Notes: generated by a model not told the origin, from the letters alone. A DNA stretch of 21,431 nucleotides from JADFUS01 sp036653215 (GCA_036653215.1 JAVVUK010000020.1:1-21431), one strand, 5' to 3'. Shown: positions 1-7,400, numbered from the stretch's first letter. Made by a program: numbers and translations.

Positions 1-67
1 TATTGAAGTGCTTGATGGCGCAATGCTTCTTAATGATGCTCCTTTTAAGGTAGGTCAAAAGAAATAA
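1..67 (+). CDS. C-terminal end of an unrecognised protein (partial)
   Basis: An open frame enters from the left edge (frame starting at base 2) and ends with TAA at 65-67. It encodes 21 residues ending in PFKVGQKK. It is followed within about 20 bases by a strong hairpin terminator, which supports this being a real gene end. The fragment is too short to identify the protein, and I do not recognise it. Confidence 0.55.
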   Translation, partial: IEVLDGAMLLNDAPFKVGQKK

Positions 68-83
68 AAAATCTAAATAATAG

Positions 84-114
84 AAAAGGCTAACGAGTTA
101 ATCGTTAGCCTTTT
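84..114. terminator. Two-way intrinsic terminator between convergent genes
   Basis: A perfect 13-bp inverted repeat (arms 84-96 and 102-114) with a 5-base loop (GTTAA) has a T run on its plus-strand side (111-117) and an A-rich left flank giving T's on the minus strand. It lies between the plus-strand gene ending at 67 and trmB, whose stop codon (116-118) sits immediately beside it. It should therefore end transcription from both sides. Confidence 0.88.
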
Positions 115-115
115 T

Positions 116-826
116 TTATTCTTCATCGGGAGGAGTGGTAAATTCTCTTTTATCGCCTAATTGATATTTTATATATGTTATTGGCATTCCCTCTTTAAGA
201 AATTTCTTTTCATATGTAGTTTGTATGGTAAGCAATTCGTGGGGTAGTGATTGAGGATTATTGTAAATGTCATTGTTACACTCCGCTACCTCTAATCCAT
301 TTTCTATGGCTACACTTTTTGTGTAGGTGTGTAGAAATTGACTGTCTGTCTTGAGATTTATAAAACCATCGCTCTTTAGAAATTTGCTATATATAGATAA
401 AAACTCTGGTGCTGTAAGTCTTTTCTTAGCTCTGTCACGTTTCATCTGAGGATCGGGAAAGGTAATCCATATCTCATCTATCTCTCCTTCGGCAAAGAAA
501 GACTCTACAAATTCGATCCGAGTGCGTAAAAAGCCAATATTAGGCATTTTCTCTTCTGTGGCGGTCTTTGCTCCTCTCCACATACGAGCTCCTTTAATAT
601 CTATTCCTATATAGTTTATCTCCGGATGTTGCTTTCCTAACCCAACGGTATATTCGCCACGTCCGCATCCCAACTCAAGGATTATAGGATTTTCATTTTT
701 GAAAAAATCTCTCCTCCAAAGTCCTTTTAGCGGATAATCTTTTTTATACATCTCCTCGAAGAGTGGCTGTATCATACAATCGAAAGTAAGACACTCTTGA
801 AATCTCTTAAATTTATCTTTTCCCAC
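116..826 (-). CDS. trmB: tRNA (guanine-N7-)-methyltransferase TrmB
   Basis: This enzyme uses S-adenosylmethionine to methylate N7 of G46 in the variable loop of tRNAs. The 236-aa protein has the class I methyltransferase SAM motif ELGCGRGEYT (residues 51-60), GIDIKG (74-79), the family signature FPDP (123-126) and KTD (159-161). Length and the N-terminal MGK start match Bacteroidales TrmB as I recall it. The start codon is GTG (826-824), and its first G is the last base of the TAG stop of the upstream gldH-like gene, so translation is probably coupled. It is the last gene of the ricT-gldH-trmB unit and ends at the 84-114 terminator. Identification is firm; the GTG start is well supported by the overlap and the family N-terminus. 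Confidence 0.95.
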   Translation of the reverse strand: MGKDKFKRFQECLTFDCMIQPLFEEMYKKDYPLKGLWRRDFFKNENPIILELGCGRGEYTVGLGKQHPEINYIGIDIKGARMWRGAKTATEEKMPNIGFLRTRIEFVESFFAEGEIDEIWITFPDPQMKRDRAKKRLTAPEFLSIYSKFLKSDGFINLKTDSQFLHTYTKSVAIENGLEVAECNNDIYNNPQSLPHELLTIQTTYEKKFLKEGMPITYIKYQLGDKREFTTPPDEE

Positions 827-1254
827 TATTTATTATCTACTATTACACCTATCATGTATGTTAATTTTTTATCTACGCCTATTGTTTTTACCTCAAAGAG
901 ATAATCACCACCTTGCAAGAAACAGACGTTTTTATATGCTTTACAAAACAACTCTTTTCGCCCGGAGAAGTTTTTAATATCTACATTTTTTGTATAGAGA
1001 CATAACGTATCTATCCAATATATCTTGTTGGGGGCTGTTACCTTAACCCGTACCTTGATAGAGCTTGCTGTAAGGAGCTCATCTGTCGATAAAAAGATGC
1101 CTACATCTCGAAGTTGAGAGGTGTTGTCGTTGTGAAACACAACCTCTGTGTTTTCCTTTTTATCATTTATAAACTTAATATCGCCACTACTATTTAGACT
1201 TTTATTGCAAGATGTAAAAGATAAAAGAAGCAATATATATACAAGTCTTCTCAT
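826..1254 (-). CDS. GldH-like lipoprotein
   Basis: The 142-aa protein starts with a lipoprotein signal peptide (hydrophobic residues 4-13, predicted lipidated Cys16 in the context SFTSC). The rest is a small, probably beta-rich domain without catalytic motifs. Known family context: in Bacteroidota the gliding-motility lipoprotein gene gldH commonly follows the PSP1-domain gene, in non-gliding species too. This gene has that position, directly downstream of ricT (3-nt gap) and overlapping trmB by one base. The C-terminal pattern GGDYLFEV followed by a short strand resembles the end of GldH proteins, but overall similarity looks weak and the usual GldH N-terminal pattern is not obvious. The assignment therefore rests mainly on gene order. 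Likely location is the periplasmic face of an envelope membrane. It does not imply that the organism glides. Confidence 0.62.
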   Translation of the reverse strand: MRRLVYILLLLSFTSCNKSLNSSGDIKFINDKKENTEVVFHNDNTSQLRDVGIFLSTDELLTASSIKVRVKVTAPNKIYWIDTLCLYTKNVDIKNFSGRKELFCKAYKNVCFLQGGDYLFEVKTIGVDKKLTYMIGVIVDNK

Positions 1255-1257
1255 AGT

Positions 1258-2808
1258 TTATTCTTTATTTCCTTCTTTCTTTTCAGAAGAAGGAGCATTG
1301 CCTTCATGTCTTACATTTGGACGACGTCGCCTATCGTTAGGTCGAACACCACCATGACTTATGTGTTGTGGCTTTACTGCTGCTTCTTTTTCAGAGGCTA
1401 TATGTGTAGAAGGCTTGTTTTCTGTTGGTTGCGAATTTTGAGGTCTGCTTTGAGGCTTGCGACCACGGTTTCTATTAGGCTTGATGTCTGTCTTAACATC
1501 AGCTTTCACATCTGTTTTAACGCCAGTTTTCACATCTGTCTTTACCTCTTCTCGCATCTGTTTTTCTCTCAGAGGCTTATCCTTTATACGTCTTTCTTTT
1601 GGTGTAGGAGTTGTTGCCTGTGTGTGTGGAGCAAGAGCTTCTTTATCGACATTCCTGTTCCTGCTTTTGTTTCTGTTACGACGGTTTCCACCGTTTGCAT
1701 TTCCTTGTTTATCAAATCGGGTTATGCTATCGTCACCAATAACGTTACGATAGTCTGGTAATTCTGTAACCTCCATTTCCTCAACTTCCTCTTTTAGAAG
1801 TTCTGGCTTTTCACCTTTACGGTTCATCTGCATGATCTCACGAACCCTATTAATGTCTATTGTTATAAGGTTTGCCATAGAGCCTTGTTCGCTGCTGAAA
1901 GACATCTCTCCTTTAAAAATATCCGATTTTATAAGGTAGTATATAGCGTCTTTAGTTTCTAAAGGATGGTGTACACGAGGGAAGTTCTTGCGTGCGTCGA
2001 TATATGAGTCGACCTCGAAGTTAAGACAACATTTTAACTTTCCACATTGACCGGCAAGCTTCTGAGGATTTAGAAGTATCTCTTGGTGACGTGCAGCGTT
2101 TGTTGTTACAGATACAAAATTTTTGACCCATGTCGAACAACATAACTCACGTCCACAACCGCCAATACCACCAATACGCCCAGCCTCTTGTCGAGCACCA
2201 ATCTGCTTCATCTCTATACGTATCTTAAACTCATCGGCAAGGAGCTTAATAAGAGTACGGAAGTCGATACGAGCATCGGCAATGTAATAAAAAATAGCCT
2301 TTACCTTATCTCCTTGATATTCCACGTCTCCTATTTTCATATCTAAATCGAGACTTGCCGCTATTTGGCGTGAACGTATCATGGTGTTATGCTCAAGGGC
2401 TATTGCCTCTTGCCATTTTTCAATGTCGGCAGGTTTAGCCTTACGATATATCTTTTTAAATTCAAATTTGTTAGGATCAAAGCCCGAAGCTCTCATCTGA
2501 CGACCTACCATATCCCCAGTTAGAGATATGATTCCGATGTCATGACCTGGAGAACTCTCCACAGCCACTACGTCTCCACAAACAAGTGTGAGGTTATTTA
2601 CGTTTTCGTAAAAGCCTTTACGTGTGTTTTTAAAACGTACTTCAAATATTAAATTGTCATTTGGATTTAGCTCTGCCGACCAGTTAAAAGAGTGTAGCTT
2701 ATGGCTTCCCTCAACGTTTGTTGCTATTGGTTCTCCACTCTCTTGGTTAGTACTAAATTCACAGCCACGTCCAACAACTATATGTCTATTATTATCTTTA
2801 TTATTCAT
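1258..2808 (-). CDS. ricT: PSP1-domain protein, RicT/YaaT family
   Basis: The 516-aa protein carries a PSP1-type domain (about residues 55-280) with the diagnostic cysteine clusters CGRELCC (218-224) and CGKLKCC (255-261). In Bacillus, RicT works with RicA and RicF in an Fe-S-containing complex that helps RNase Y process mRNA; equivalent cysteines here suggest metal or cluster binding. After about residue 350 the protein becomes a long basic, low-complexity tail rich in Asn, Arg and Lys, including a tetrapeptide repeat (VKTD-like, residues 422-443). This tail is lineage-specific and suggests RNA or acidic-surface binding. The gene starts with ATG (2808-2806) about 20 bases downstream of a TATCTTTG -7 box, and heads the operon ricT-gldH-like-trmB, divergent from htpG. 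Family call is firm; the molecular role in this lineage is inferred. Confidence 0.92.
   Translation of the reverse strand: MNNKDNNRHIVVGRGCEFSTNQESGEPIATNVEGSHKLHSFNWSAELNPNDNLIFEVRFKNTRKGFYENVNNLTLVCGDVVAVESSPGHDIGIISLTGDMVGRQMRASGFDPNKFEFKKIYRKAKPADIEKWQEAIALEHNTMIRSRQIAASLDLDMKIGDVEYQGDKVKAIFYYIADARIDFRTLIKLLADEFKIRIEMKQIGARQEAGRIGGIGGCGRELCCSTWVKNFVSVTTNAARHQEILLNPQKLAGQCGKLKCCLNFEVDSYIDARKNFPRVHHPLETKDAIYYLIKSDIFKGEMSFSSEQGSMANLITIDINRVREIMQMNRKGEKPELLKEEVEEMEVTELPDYRNVIGDDSITRFDKQGNANGGNRRNRNKSRNRNVDKEALAPHTQATTPTPKERRIKDKPLREKQMREEVKTDVKTGVKTDVKADVKTDIKPNRNRGRKPQSRPQNSQPTENKPSTHIASEKEAAVKPQHISHGGVRPNDRRRRPNVRHEGNAPSSEKKEGNKE
1480..1545 (-). repeat. In-frame 12-base tandem repeat in the ricT tail
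   Basis: Five and a half imperfect 12-base units encode a VKTD/VKTG/VKAD/IK tetrapeptide series (residues 422-443 of RicT). Units differ at a few positions, so this is a diverged coding repeat. The 12-base period means that unit gain or loss keeps the reading frame. Confidence 0.75.
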
Positions 2809-2828
2809 TATTTTATTCTTATCCTATG

Positions 2829-2859
2829 CAAAGATACATTTTTATTTTATAATTACAAT
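2829..2859 (-). promoter_or_regulatory. Promoter for ricT-gldH-like-trmB
   Basis: On the minus strand, TATCTTTG (2836-2829) matches the Bacteroidota -7 consensus TAnnTTTG exactly. A TTG at 2858-2856 lies 19 bases upstream, near the -33 position. The ricT ATG starts about 20 bases downstream, which implies a short leader. Confidence 0.65.
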
Positions 2860-2871
2860 ACCAGTCTATTA

Positions 2872-2944
2872 TGTCATGTTAGAGAGGCGTTTGTGACACT
2901 CTTCGTGCCATAATGTCATTAAAAACGTGGTGGCATATTCTTTG
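2872..2944 (+). promoter_or_regulatory. Putative htpG control region with TGTCA half-sites
   Basis: Three 5-base elements lie upstream of htpG: TGTCA (2872-2876), its inverse TGACA (2894-2898) and TGTCA (2914-2918), spaced 22 and 20 bases apart, close to two helical turns. The third sits in the near-palindrome TAATGTCATTA (2911-2921 apart from its central base). An imperfect -7-like box TATTCTTTG (2936-2944) has one extra base relative to TAnnTTTG, and no TTTG is found at -33. This is compatible with a regulated promoter. The binding protein is unknown. Confidence 0.35.
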
Positions 2945-2987
2945 ATTAGACTCTCTATACAACAATAATTATAATAAATAAATATAT

Positions 2988-5051
2988 ATGCAAAAAGGTA
3001 AAATAGGTGTTACAACGGAAAATATATTTCCGATCATCAAAAAGTTCTTATACTCAGAGCACGATATTTTCTTGCGTGAGTTAGTTTCTAATGCTGTTGA
3101 TGCTATTCAAAAGCTAAAAACGCTATCTTCAATGGGCGAATTTAAAGGCGAACTTGGTGAGTTGGCTGTTCGTGTTTCTGTTGATGAGGCGGCAAAGAGC
3201 ATAACAATTGAGGATAATGGTATCGGGATGACAAAAGAGGAGGTTGAGAAATATATCAACCAAATAGCTTTCTCCGGTGCTGAAGAATTTTTAGAGAAAT
3301 ATAAAGATGAAAATGCCATAATAGGTCATTTCGGACTTGGCTTTTACTCGTCGTTTATGGTTGCCAAAGAGGTGGTTATCTTGACAAAATCGTATAAAGA
3401 AAACTCACAATCTGTACGTTGGAGTTGCGATGGGTCGCCAGAATATTCGCTTGAAGACAACGACAAATCTACACGTGGCACAACGATAACATTGTTCCTT
3501 GATGCCGATAGTGACGAGTTTGCAAGCAGAGGACGTATAGAAACGTTGCTTAAGAAATATTGTAAGTTCTTGCCTATACCTATCATCTTTGGTAAAGAAC
3601 AAAAATGGGAAGATGGTAAGATGATAGACACTGATAAAGACAATGTTATCAACATCACAAATCCTATTTGGACGCTTACCCCAACCGACATCACAGATGA
3701 GCAGTATGATGAGTTTTATCGTGAGTTATATCCTATGAGTGAAGCTCCGTTGTTTAATATCCACCTTAACGTAGACTACCCATTTAACTTAACAGGGGTG
3801 CTCTATTTCCCAAAGATAAAAAACAACTTCGACATCCATAAAAATAAGATACAGCTATATTCAAACCAAGTGTTTGTCACAGACTCTGTTGAGGGAATTG
3901 TTCCTGAGTTTTTAACTCTTCTAAATGGTGTTATCGACTCTCCAGATATACCGCTTAACGTTTCAAGAAGCTACTTGCAAGGCGATCCTAATGTGAAGAA
4001 AATATCGGCTCACATAACCAAAAAAGTTGCCGATAAGCTACAAGAGATCTTTAACAACAAGCGTGAAGAATTTGAGGCTAAGTGGGACGACATGAAGCTC
4101 TTTATGCAATATGGAATTGTCAGTGACGAGAAGTTTGCTGAGAAAGCGCAAAGTTTCTATCTTCTAAAAAGTGTAGCCGGCAAATATTTCACTATGGATG
4201 CTTATCGTGAGTTTGTGCAAGGAGCACAGACCGATAAACACGGCAATGTGATATGTCTATATTCAAATAACACAGAGGCTCAACATAGTTTCATAAAGGC
4301 TGCTGAAGCGAAAGGGTATGATGTCCTTATCATGGATAGTCCTTTGGAAACACACTTTATAGGTTGGGCAGAGCAGAAAAATGAAAAGGTTAAATATGTG
4401 AGGGTCGATGCAGATATCGTTGAAAGACTTATCGAGAAAGATGTTCAAATATCTATGTCTCTATCGTCGGAACAACAAGATATGCTGACTCCTGTCTTCC
4501 AAAGTCAGTTGCCATCGGAGTCTAAGGTTAACTATACCGTTAACTTTGTCCCTTTGGAAGATAAAGATGCTCCTATCGTTATTACGCAAAATGAGTTTAT
4601 GCGTCGTATGAGAGATATGGCTGCCGTTGGAGGTGATAATAGCCCATATTCATTCTATGGACAGATGCCAGAGAGCTATAACGTGTCGATAAATGGGAAC
4701 CATCCTCTTATCACTCAAGTGCTTTCTGACGTTGATAATACGGTAGGTAAAGAGGTGAAAGGACTTAATACGAAAATTGACGGTCTTAAAAAGCAAGAGA
4801 CATCTTTTAAGGAAGTCATAAAAGATAAGAAAGACGAAGATCTTACTACTGAAGAGAAAGATATGAGAGATGATTTGAAAAAGAAAATCTCGAAACTTCA
4901 AGATAAGAAACGTGAAATTTTATCTGTTGAGGGTAAGAAGAATAAACTTGTAGGGCAACTTATAGACCTTGCGCTTCTCTCAAATGGGATGTTAAAAGGA
5001 GAAGGTCTTACAAACTTCATTAGTCGTAGTGTTGATCTGATAGCTCACTAA
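2988..5051 (+). CDS. htpG: Chaperone HtpG (bacterial Hsp90)
   Basis: This cytoplasmic ATP-dependent homodimeric chaperone helps fold and remodel client proteins during stress. The 687-aa protein has the GHKL ATPase N-domain: YSEHDIFLRELVSNAVDA (residues 22-39), with the ATP-hydrolysis Glu31 and Mg-binding Asn35; DNGIG (76-80); and GHFGLGFYSS (about 113-122). These are followed by middle and C-terminal dimerisation domains. It is longer than E. coli HtpG (624 aa). Part of the extra length is a Lys/Glu-rich helical insertion near residues 600-650, which I recall as common in Bacteroidota HtpG. It is transcribed alone, divergent from ricT, with a 179-base shared intergenic region containing possible stress-control sites, and ends at a strong terminator. 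Starts at ATG 2988. Identification is certain. Confidence 0.98.
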   Translation: MQKGKIGVTTENIFPIIKKFLYSEHDIFLRELVSNAVDAIQKLKTLSSMGEFKGELGELAVRVSVDEAAKSITIEDNGIGMTKEEVEKYINQIAFSGAEEFLEKYKDENAIIGHFGLGFYSSFMVAKEVVILTKSYKENSQSVRWSCDGSPEYSLEDNDKSTRGTTITLFLDADSDEFASRGRIETLLKKYCKFLPIPIIFGKEQKWEDGKMIDTDKDNVINITNPIWTLTPTDITDEQYDEFYRELYPMSEAPLFNIHLNVDYPFNLTGVLYFPKIKNNFDIHKNKIQLYSNQVFVTDSVEGIVPEFLTLLNGVIDSPDIPLNVSRSYLQGDPNVKKISAHITKKVADKLQEIFNNKREEFEAKWDDMKLFMQYGIVSDEKFAEKAQSFYLLKSVAGKYFTMDAYREFVQGAQTDKHGNVICLYSNNTEAQHSFIKAAEAKGYDVLIMDSPLETHFIGWAEQKNEKVKYVRVDADIVERLIEKDVQISMSLSSEQQDMLTPVFQSQLPSESKVNYTVNFVPLEDKDAPIVITQNEFMRRMRDMAAVGGDNSPYSFYGQMPESYNVSINGNHPLITQVLSDVDNTVGKEVKGLNTKIDGLKKQETSFKEVIKDKKDEDLTTEEKDMRDDLKKKISKLQDKKREILSVEGKKNKLVGQLIDLALLSNGMLKGEGLTNFISRSVDLIAH

Positions 5052-5057
5052 TATACA

Positions 5058-5101
5058 AAAAACAACAATGGCTTACAGAGATGTAAGCCATTGTTGTTTT
5101 T
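5058..5101. terminator. Two-way intrinsic terminator (20-bp stem)
   Basis: A perfect 20-bp inverted repeat (arms 5058-5077 and 5082-5101) has a GAGA loop, a GNRA-type tetraloop. A and T tracts at the ends of the arms provide a T tail in both directions. It separates the convergent htpG (stop 5051) and the GIN-domain gene (stop codon begins at 5105, one base beyond the arm). Confidence 0.93.
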
Positions 5102-5102
5102 A

Positions 5103-5795
5103 TTAATATGCAACTATGTTGTTTTGATTGCCTGATAGAGGAACTATAACAGGAGTAGTTTTCTTGTAATAGATACTTCCGTTTGTTAACGCAACGGTAG
5201 TTAATACATCAGAGGCGTTTACATAAATCTCTGCGCTTATAATAGACTCTACATTTGCCACTTTAGAGATCATCTTTTCAGCTGTTATGGTGGATGTATA
5301 GCGAGCTTTGGCATTAAGAAGATCTGTTGTCCCAGTTAATGCTATCTTTGCTTTGTTCGAGCACGTCGCTATGATAGCTTTAGTTTCAACATCAAGAGCT
5401 ATGTTTCCTTGTCCGTCCGCATCGAGCTTTAGGTATGGAACCCTTAGGGTGTCGCTATTGATTATAGAAGAGCCGTTTATTGCGACGATATTTTTAATAT
5501 CGGTAAATGTAAGATATAAAACGATGTTTTTTGCGTCGTTCTTTGATGTGAAAGTAGGCTTATTTAGCTTTAAAGATAAAATATCACCTTCTTTTACTTG
5601 CCATGAGAAGTCTTTAGACACATTGTCTTCCATAGTTCCGTTAAGAGTGTTTTTATCTCCTTGTATAAGTCGTAATACGATGTTTCCAGATGCTTCTACT
5701 GTTTTTATAGCAGGTAGCTCAATGTCCATTTTGCTTTGTGCCGACACACTTAATGTAAGACATGATAATACGGCGATAATAAAATTTTTTCTCAT
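5103..5795 (-). CDS. Secreted GIN-domain (DUF2807-like) protein
   Basis: The 230-aa protein has a Sec signal peptide (residues 1-19, ending SVSAQ) followed by an Ile/Val/Thr/Asn-rich stretch of short repeated beta-strands. Phrases such as FTDIKNIVAINGSSII and LKLDADGQGNIALDV are typical of the head GIN domain (formerly DUF2807), a right-handed beta-helix in secreted or surface Bacteroidota proteins. Annotated 'adhesin' functions for this family are mostly predictions. No lipobox, C-terminal sorting domain or catalytic motif is visible. It begins 33 bases after the radical SAM gene stop, on the same strand, with no terminator between, so it is probably the third gene of the lipoprotein-rSAM unit. 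Whether it is a functional partner or a passenger is not known. Confidence 0.8.
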   Translation of the reverse strand: MRKNFIIAVLSCLTLSVSAQSKMDIELPAIKTVEASGNIVLRLIQGDKNTLNGTMEDNVSKDFSWQVKEGDILSLKLNKPTFTSKNDAKNIVLYLTFTDIKNIVAINGSSIINSDTLRVPYLKLDADGQGNIALDVETKAIIATCSNKAKIALTGTTDLLNAKARYTSTITAEKMISKVANVESIISAEIYVNASDVLTTVALTNGSIYYKKTTPVIVPLSGNQNNIVAY

Positions 5796-5828
5796 AACTT
5801 TAGTTGTTTTTAAACAGTTTCTATTTTT

Positions 5829-6899
5829 TTACTTTAACCTTTCATAGTGACAAAGAAGAAGGTTTTCGTTTTCATCATATAGGTGCATCCCGTTTCCTTG
5901 ACAATATCTAAAAACACTACATTCAGCACACTTGCCTTTGTGTGTCCATTCTCTATTTCTATATTTCTCAAATTTGTTTTCCCAAACATCAACGAAAGAG
6001 TCTTTGTATATATTGCCTTGATAAAATTTAGAACGTATGCTTGTGCATCCAGAAATGCTGCCATCTACTAAAATAGAAGCTACATTTACTCCGGCAGTAC
6101 AATGGTAAAAGTGGTCTCTAATTTCACTTTCATAGTTTCCTAAAAAACCCTCACACCCATAGCTAAGGTCTATAACTCCCTCTTTACGAGTTGCCTTTAT
6201 AAATTCCATGAGTTGTTTAAACTCATTGTCTGTAATTTGAAGTTCTTTATCTTCTGCTGCTCGTCCAACAGGGAAAACAGTAAAGATACGCCATCTTTTA
6301 ACACCCAAAGAAATAAGAAATTCTTTAAATGTTTTTAGTGAATTAATATTTAGCGGTGTCGCACAAGTCACAATATCCCAAACGAGGTCTTTCTCATTGA
6401 CCAACATCTTTATTGCTGCGATAGCTTTTTTATAGCTATCCTCGTTTCTTCTAATGTTGTTATGAACCTCTTCAAATCCATCTAAGGAAATGGCTAAAGA
6501 TCTCATTCCTGCTGCTAATAGAGAGTCTAGGCGTTTCCTGTCGAGTAACATCCCGTTAGTCACTATGCCCCATGGAAAGCCATGATCGTATAGGTAACTC
6601 CCGCACACCTCTATATCTTTTCTTACAAGAGCCTCGCCACCAGCAATTATGATAAGCGTTTTGTTTGGATTTACGTGTGGTGTTATCTCGTCTATGACCT
6701 TTATAAAATCGGCAATAGGCATATCTGGGGTTCCTGCTATTTTTTTACAGTCGCTGCCACAGTGTCTACAAGAGAGGTTGCAACGCAAAGTACATTCCCA
6801 AAATAACGTTTTTAGTTCATGTAACTTAACGCTATTTTCCTGTATTTTGCGAAAAAGTTCAAGCCCTATTCGTTTCCTTAAATCTAACTTCTGCTCCAT
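5829..6899 (-). CDS. Radical SAM enzyme of the rSAM/lipoprotein type, with SPASM-like C-terminus
   Basis: The 356-aa cytoplasmic enzyme has the radical SAM [4Fe-4S] motif CxxxCxxC at Cys40, Cys44 and Cys47, with extra cysteines at 36 and 51. A GG(E)-like SAM-contact segment (AGGEAL) follows in the TIM-barrel part. The C-terminal third has a SPASM/twitch-like cysteine set: Cys267, Cys285, Cys324, Cys327, Cys333 and Cys350, expected to hold one or two auxiliary Fe-S clusters. Such clusters are common in enzymes that modify peptides. It matches, from memory, the TIGR04133-type family found beside a small lipoprotein gene, and that partner is present immediately upstream (19-nt gap). A good Shine-Dalgarno-like AAAGGA lies 7 bases before the ATG. 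Chemistry and substrate are unknown; the neighbouring lipoprotein is the obvious candidate substrate. A missing RiPP leader-binding (RRE) domain is not obvious either way. Confidence 0.87.
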   Translation of the reverse strand: MEQKLDLRKRIGLELFRKIQENSVKLHELKTLFWECTLRCNLSCRHCGSDCKKIAGTPDMPIADFIKVIDEITPHVNPNKTLIIIAGGEALVRKDIEVCGSYLYDHGFPWGIVTNGMLLDRKRLDSLLAAGMRSLAISLDGFEEVHNNIRRNEDSYKKAIAAIKMLVNEKDLVWDIVTCATPLNINSLKTFKEFLISLGVKRWRIFTVFPVGRAAEDKELQITDNEFKQLMEFIKATRKEGVIDLSYGCEGFLGNYESEIRDHFYHCTAGVNVASILVDGSISGCTSIRSKFYQGNIYKDSFVDVWENKFEKYRNREWTHKGKCAECSVFRYCQGNGMHLYDENENLLLCHYERLK

Positions 6900-6906
6900 C
6901 CTCTAT

Positions 6907-6912
6907 TCCTTT
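6907..6912 (-). promoter_or_regulatory. Shine-Dalgarno-like site for the radical SAM gene
   Basis: Minus-strand AAAGGA lies 7 bases upstream of the ATG at 6899-6897, in the 19-base gap after the lipoprotein stop. Most starts in this window lack such a site, as is usual in Bacteroidota, so it stands out and supports this start codon. Confidence 0.5.
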
Positions 6913-6918
6913 ATCGGC

Positions 6919-7350
6919 TTATTTGATCTTTAGTTGTGCATCTATAACTTTTTCGACTTTCCCTTTATACCAACTATCCCCACCAACAAAATCGGTATCT
7001 GTCAAAGCTATCGATTTCGCCTCTTCTTTAAATTCACCTCCATTTTCAACGCCGTCAATATCCTTATATGTTATTTCAATAGCTTGCATAGGTATTGTCG
7101 TATATTTGAGGCTATAACTGCCATTTTCATCTGTCTTTTGATTAGCCGTTGGTGTGGCAACTTCAATTCCTTTTATGGGCTTATTTGCCGCATCTGTAAC
7201 TTTGCCAGATATTACAAAATCGGCATGAGGACATCCATATTCCAACATGAATTCATTGTCATCAGAGTCACTACACCCTTGAGAAAATCCAAGAATTCCA
7301 ATTAAAAGAGCGTAAACCCAATTAGATGTTTTTAAAACCTGGTTTTTCAT
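6919..7350 (-). CDS. Radical SAM-associated putative lipoprotein
   Basis: The 143-aa protein has a lipoprotein signal peptide (hydrophobic 11-22) with predicted lipidated Cys26. This is followed by an acidic run SDSDDNE, which resembles the lipoprotein export signal that sends Bacteroidota lipoproteins to the cell surface. Next comes the segment MLEYGCPHADF (35-45), with a second cysteine, Cys40. A carboxypeptidase-regulatory-like beta-sandwich follows (ISGKVTDAANKPIKGI, then DENGSYSL; about 47-95), then a C-terminal part with DIDGVENGGEF (98-107). The arrangement matches, from memory, the TIGR04134-type lipoproteins encoded next to TIGR04133-type radical SAM enzymes. It is the first gene of a unit with the rSAM enzyme and GIN protein. 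The function and any modification are unknown; surface exposure is inferred. Confidence 0.85.
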   Translation of the reverse strand: MKNQVLKTSNWVYALLIGILGFSQGCSDSDDNEFMLEYGCPHADFVISGKVTDAANKPIKGIEVATPTANQKTDENGSYSLKYTTIPMQAIEITYKDIDGVENGGEFKEEAKSIALTDTDFVGGDSWYKGKVEKVIDAQLKIK

Positions 7351-7400
7351 ATTTTCATTTGTTAAAATGTTTTATAACCTTTCCGAAATATTTAGTAAAT

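Noticed and set aside
1480..1545. Possible CRISPR-like or intergenic tandem repeat
   Set aside because: The units are 12 bases, without spacers, in frame inside ricT and encode a tetrapeptide repeat.
1306..1761. 151-codon plus-strand open frame opposite the ricT tail
   Set aside because: It arises from the low-complexity repeat region of ricT read in reverse; composition is repetitive and motif-free.
5103..5795. Naming the GIN-domain protein an adhesin or autotransporter
   Set aside because: There is no translocator barrel, sorting signal or binding motif; such names in databases are mostly inherited predictions.
5308..5847. 179-codon plus-strand open frame opposite the GIN-domain gene
   Set aside because: It is antisense to a signal-peptide-bearing gene, lacks a recognisable domain, and runs through the start region of the GIN gene; judged a shadow frame.
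7332..7346. Palindrome AAAAC-CTG-GTTTT at the lipoprotein start
   Set aside because: It is short and within codons 2-6; a tiny AT-rich hairpin of this kind is expected by chance.
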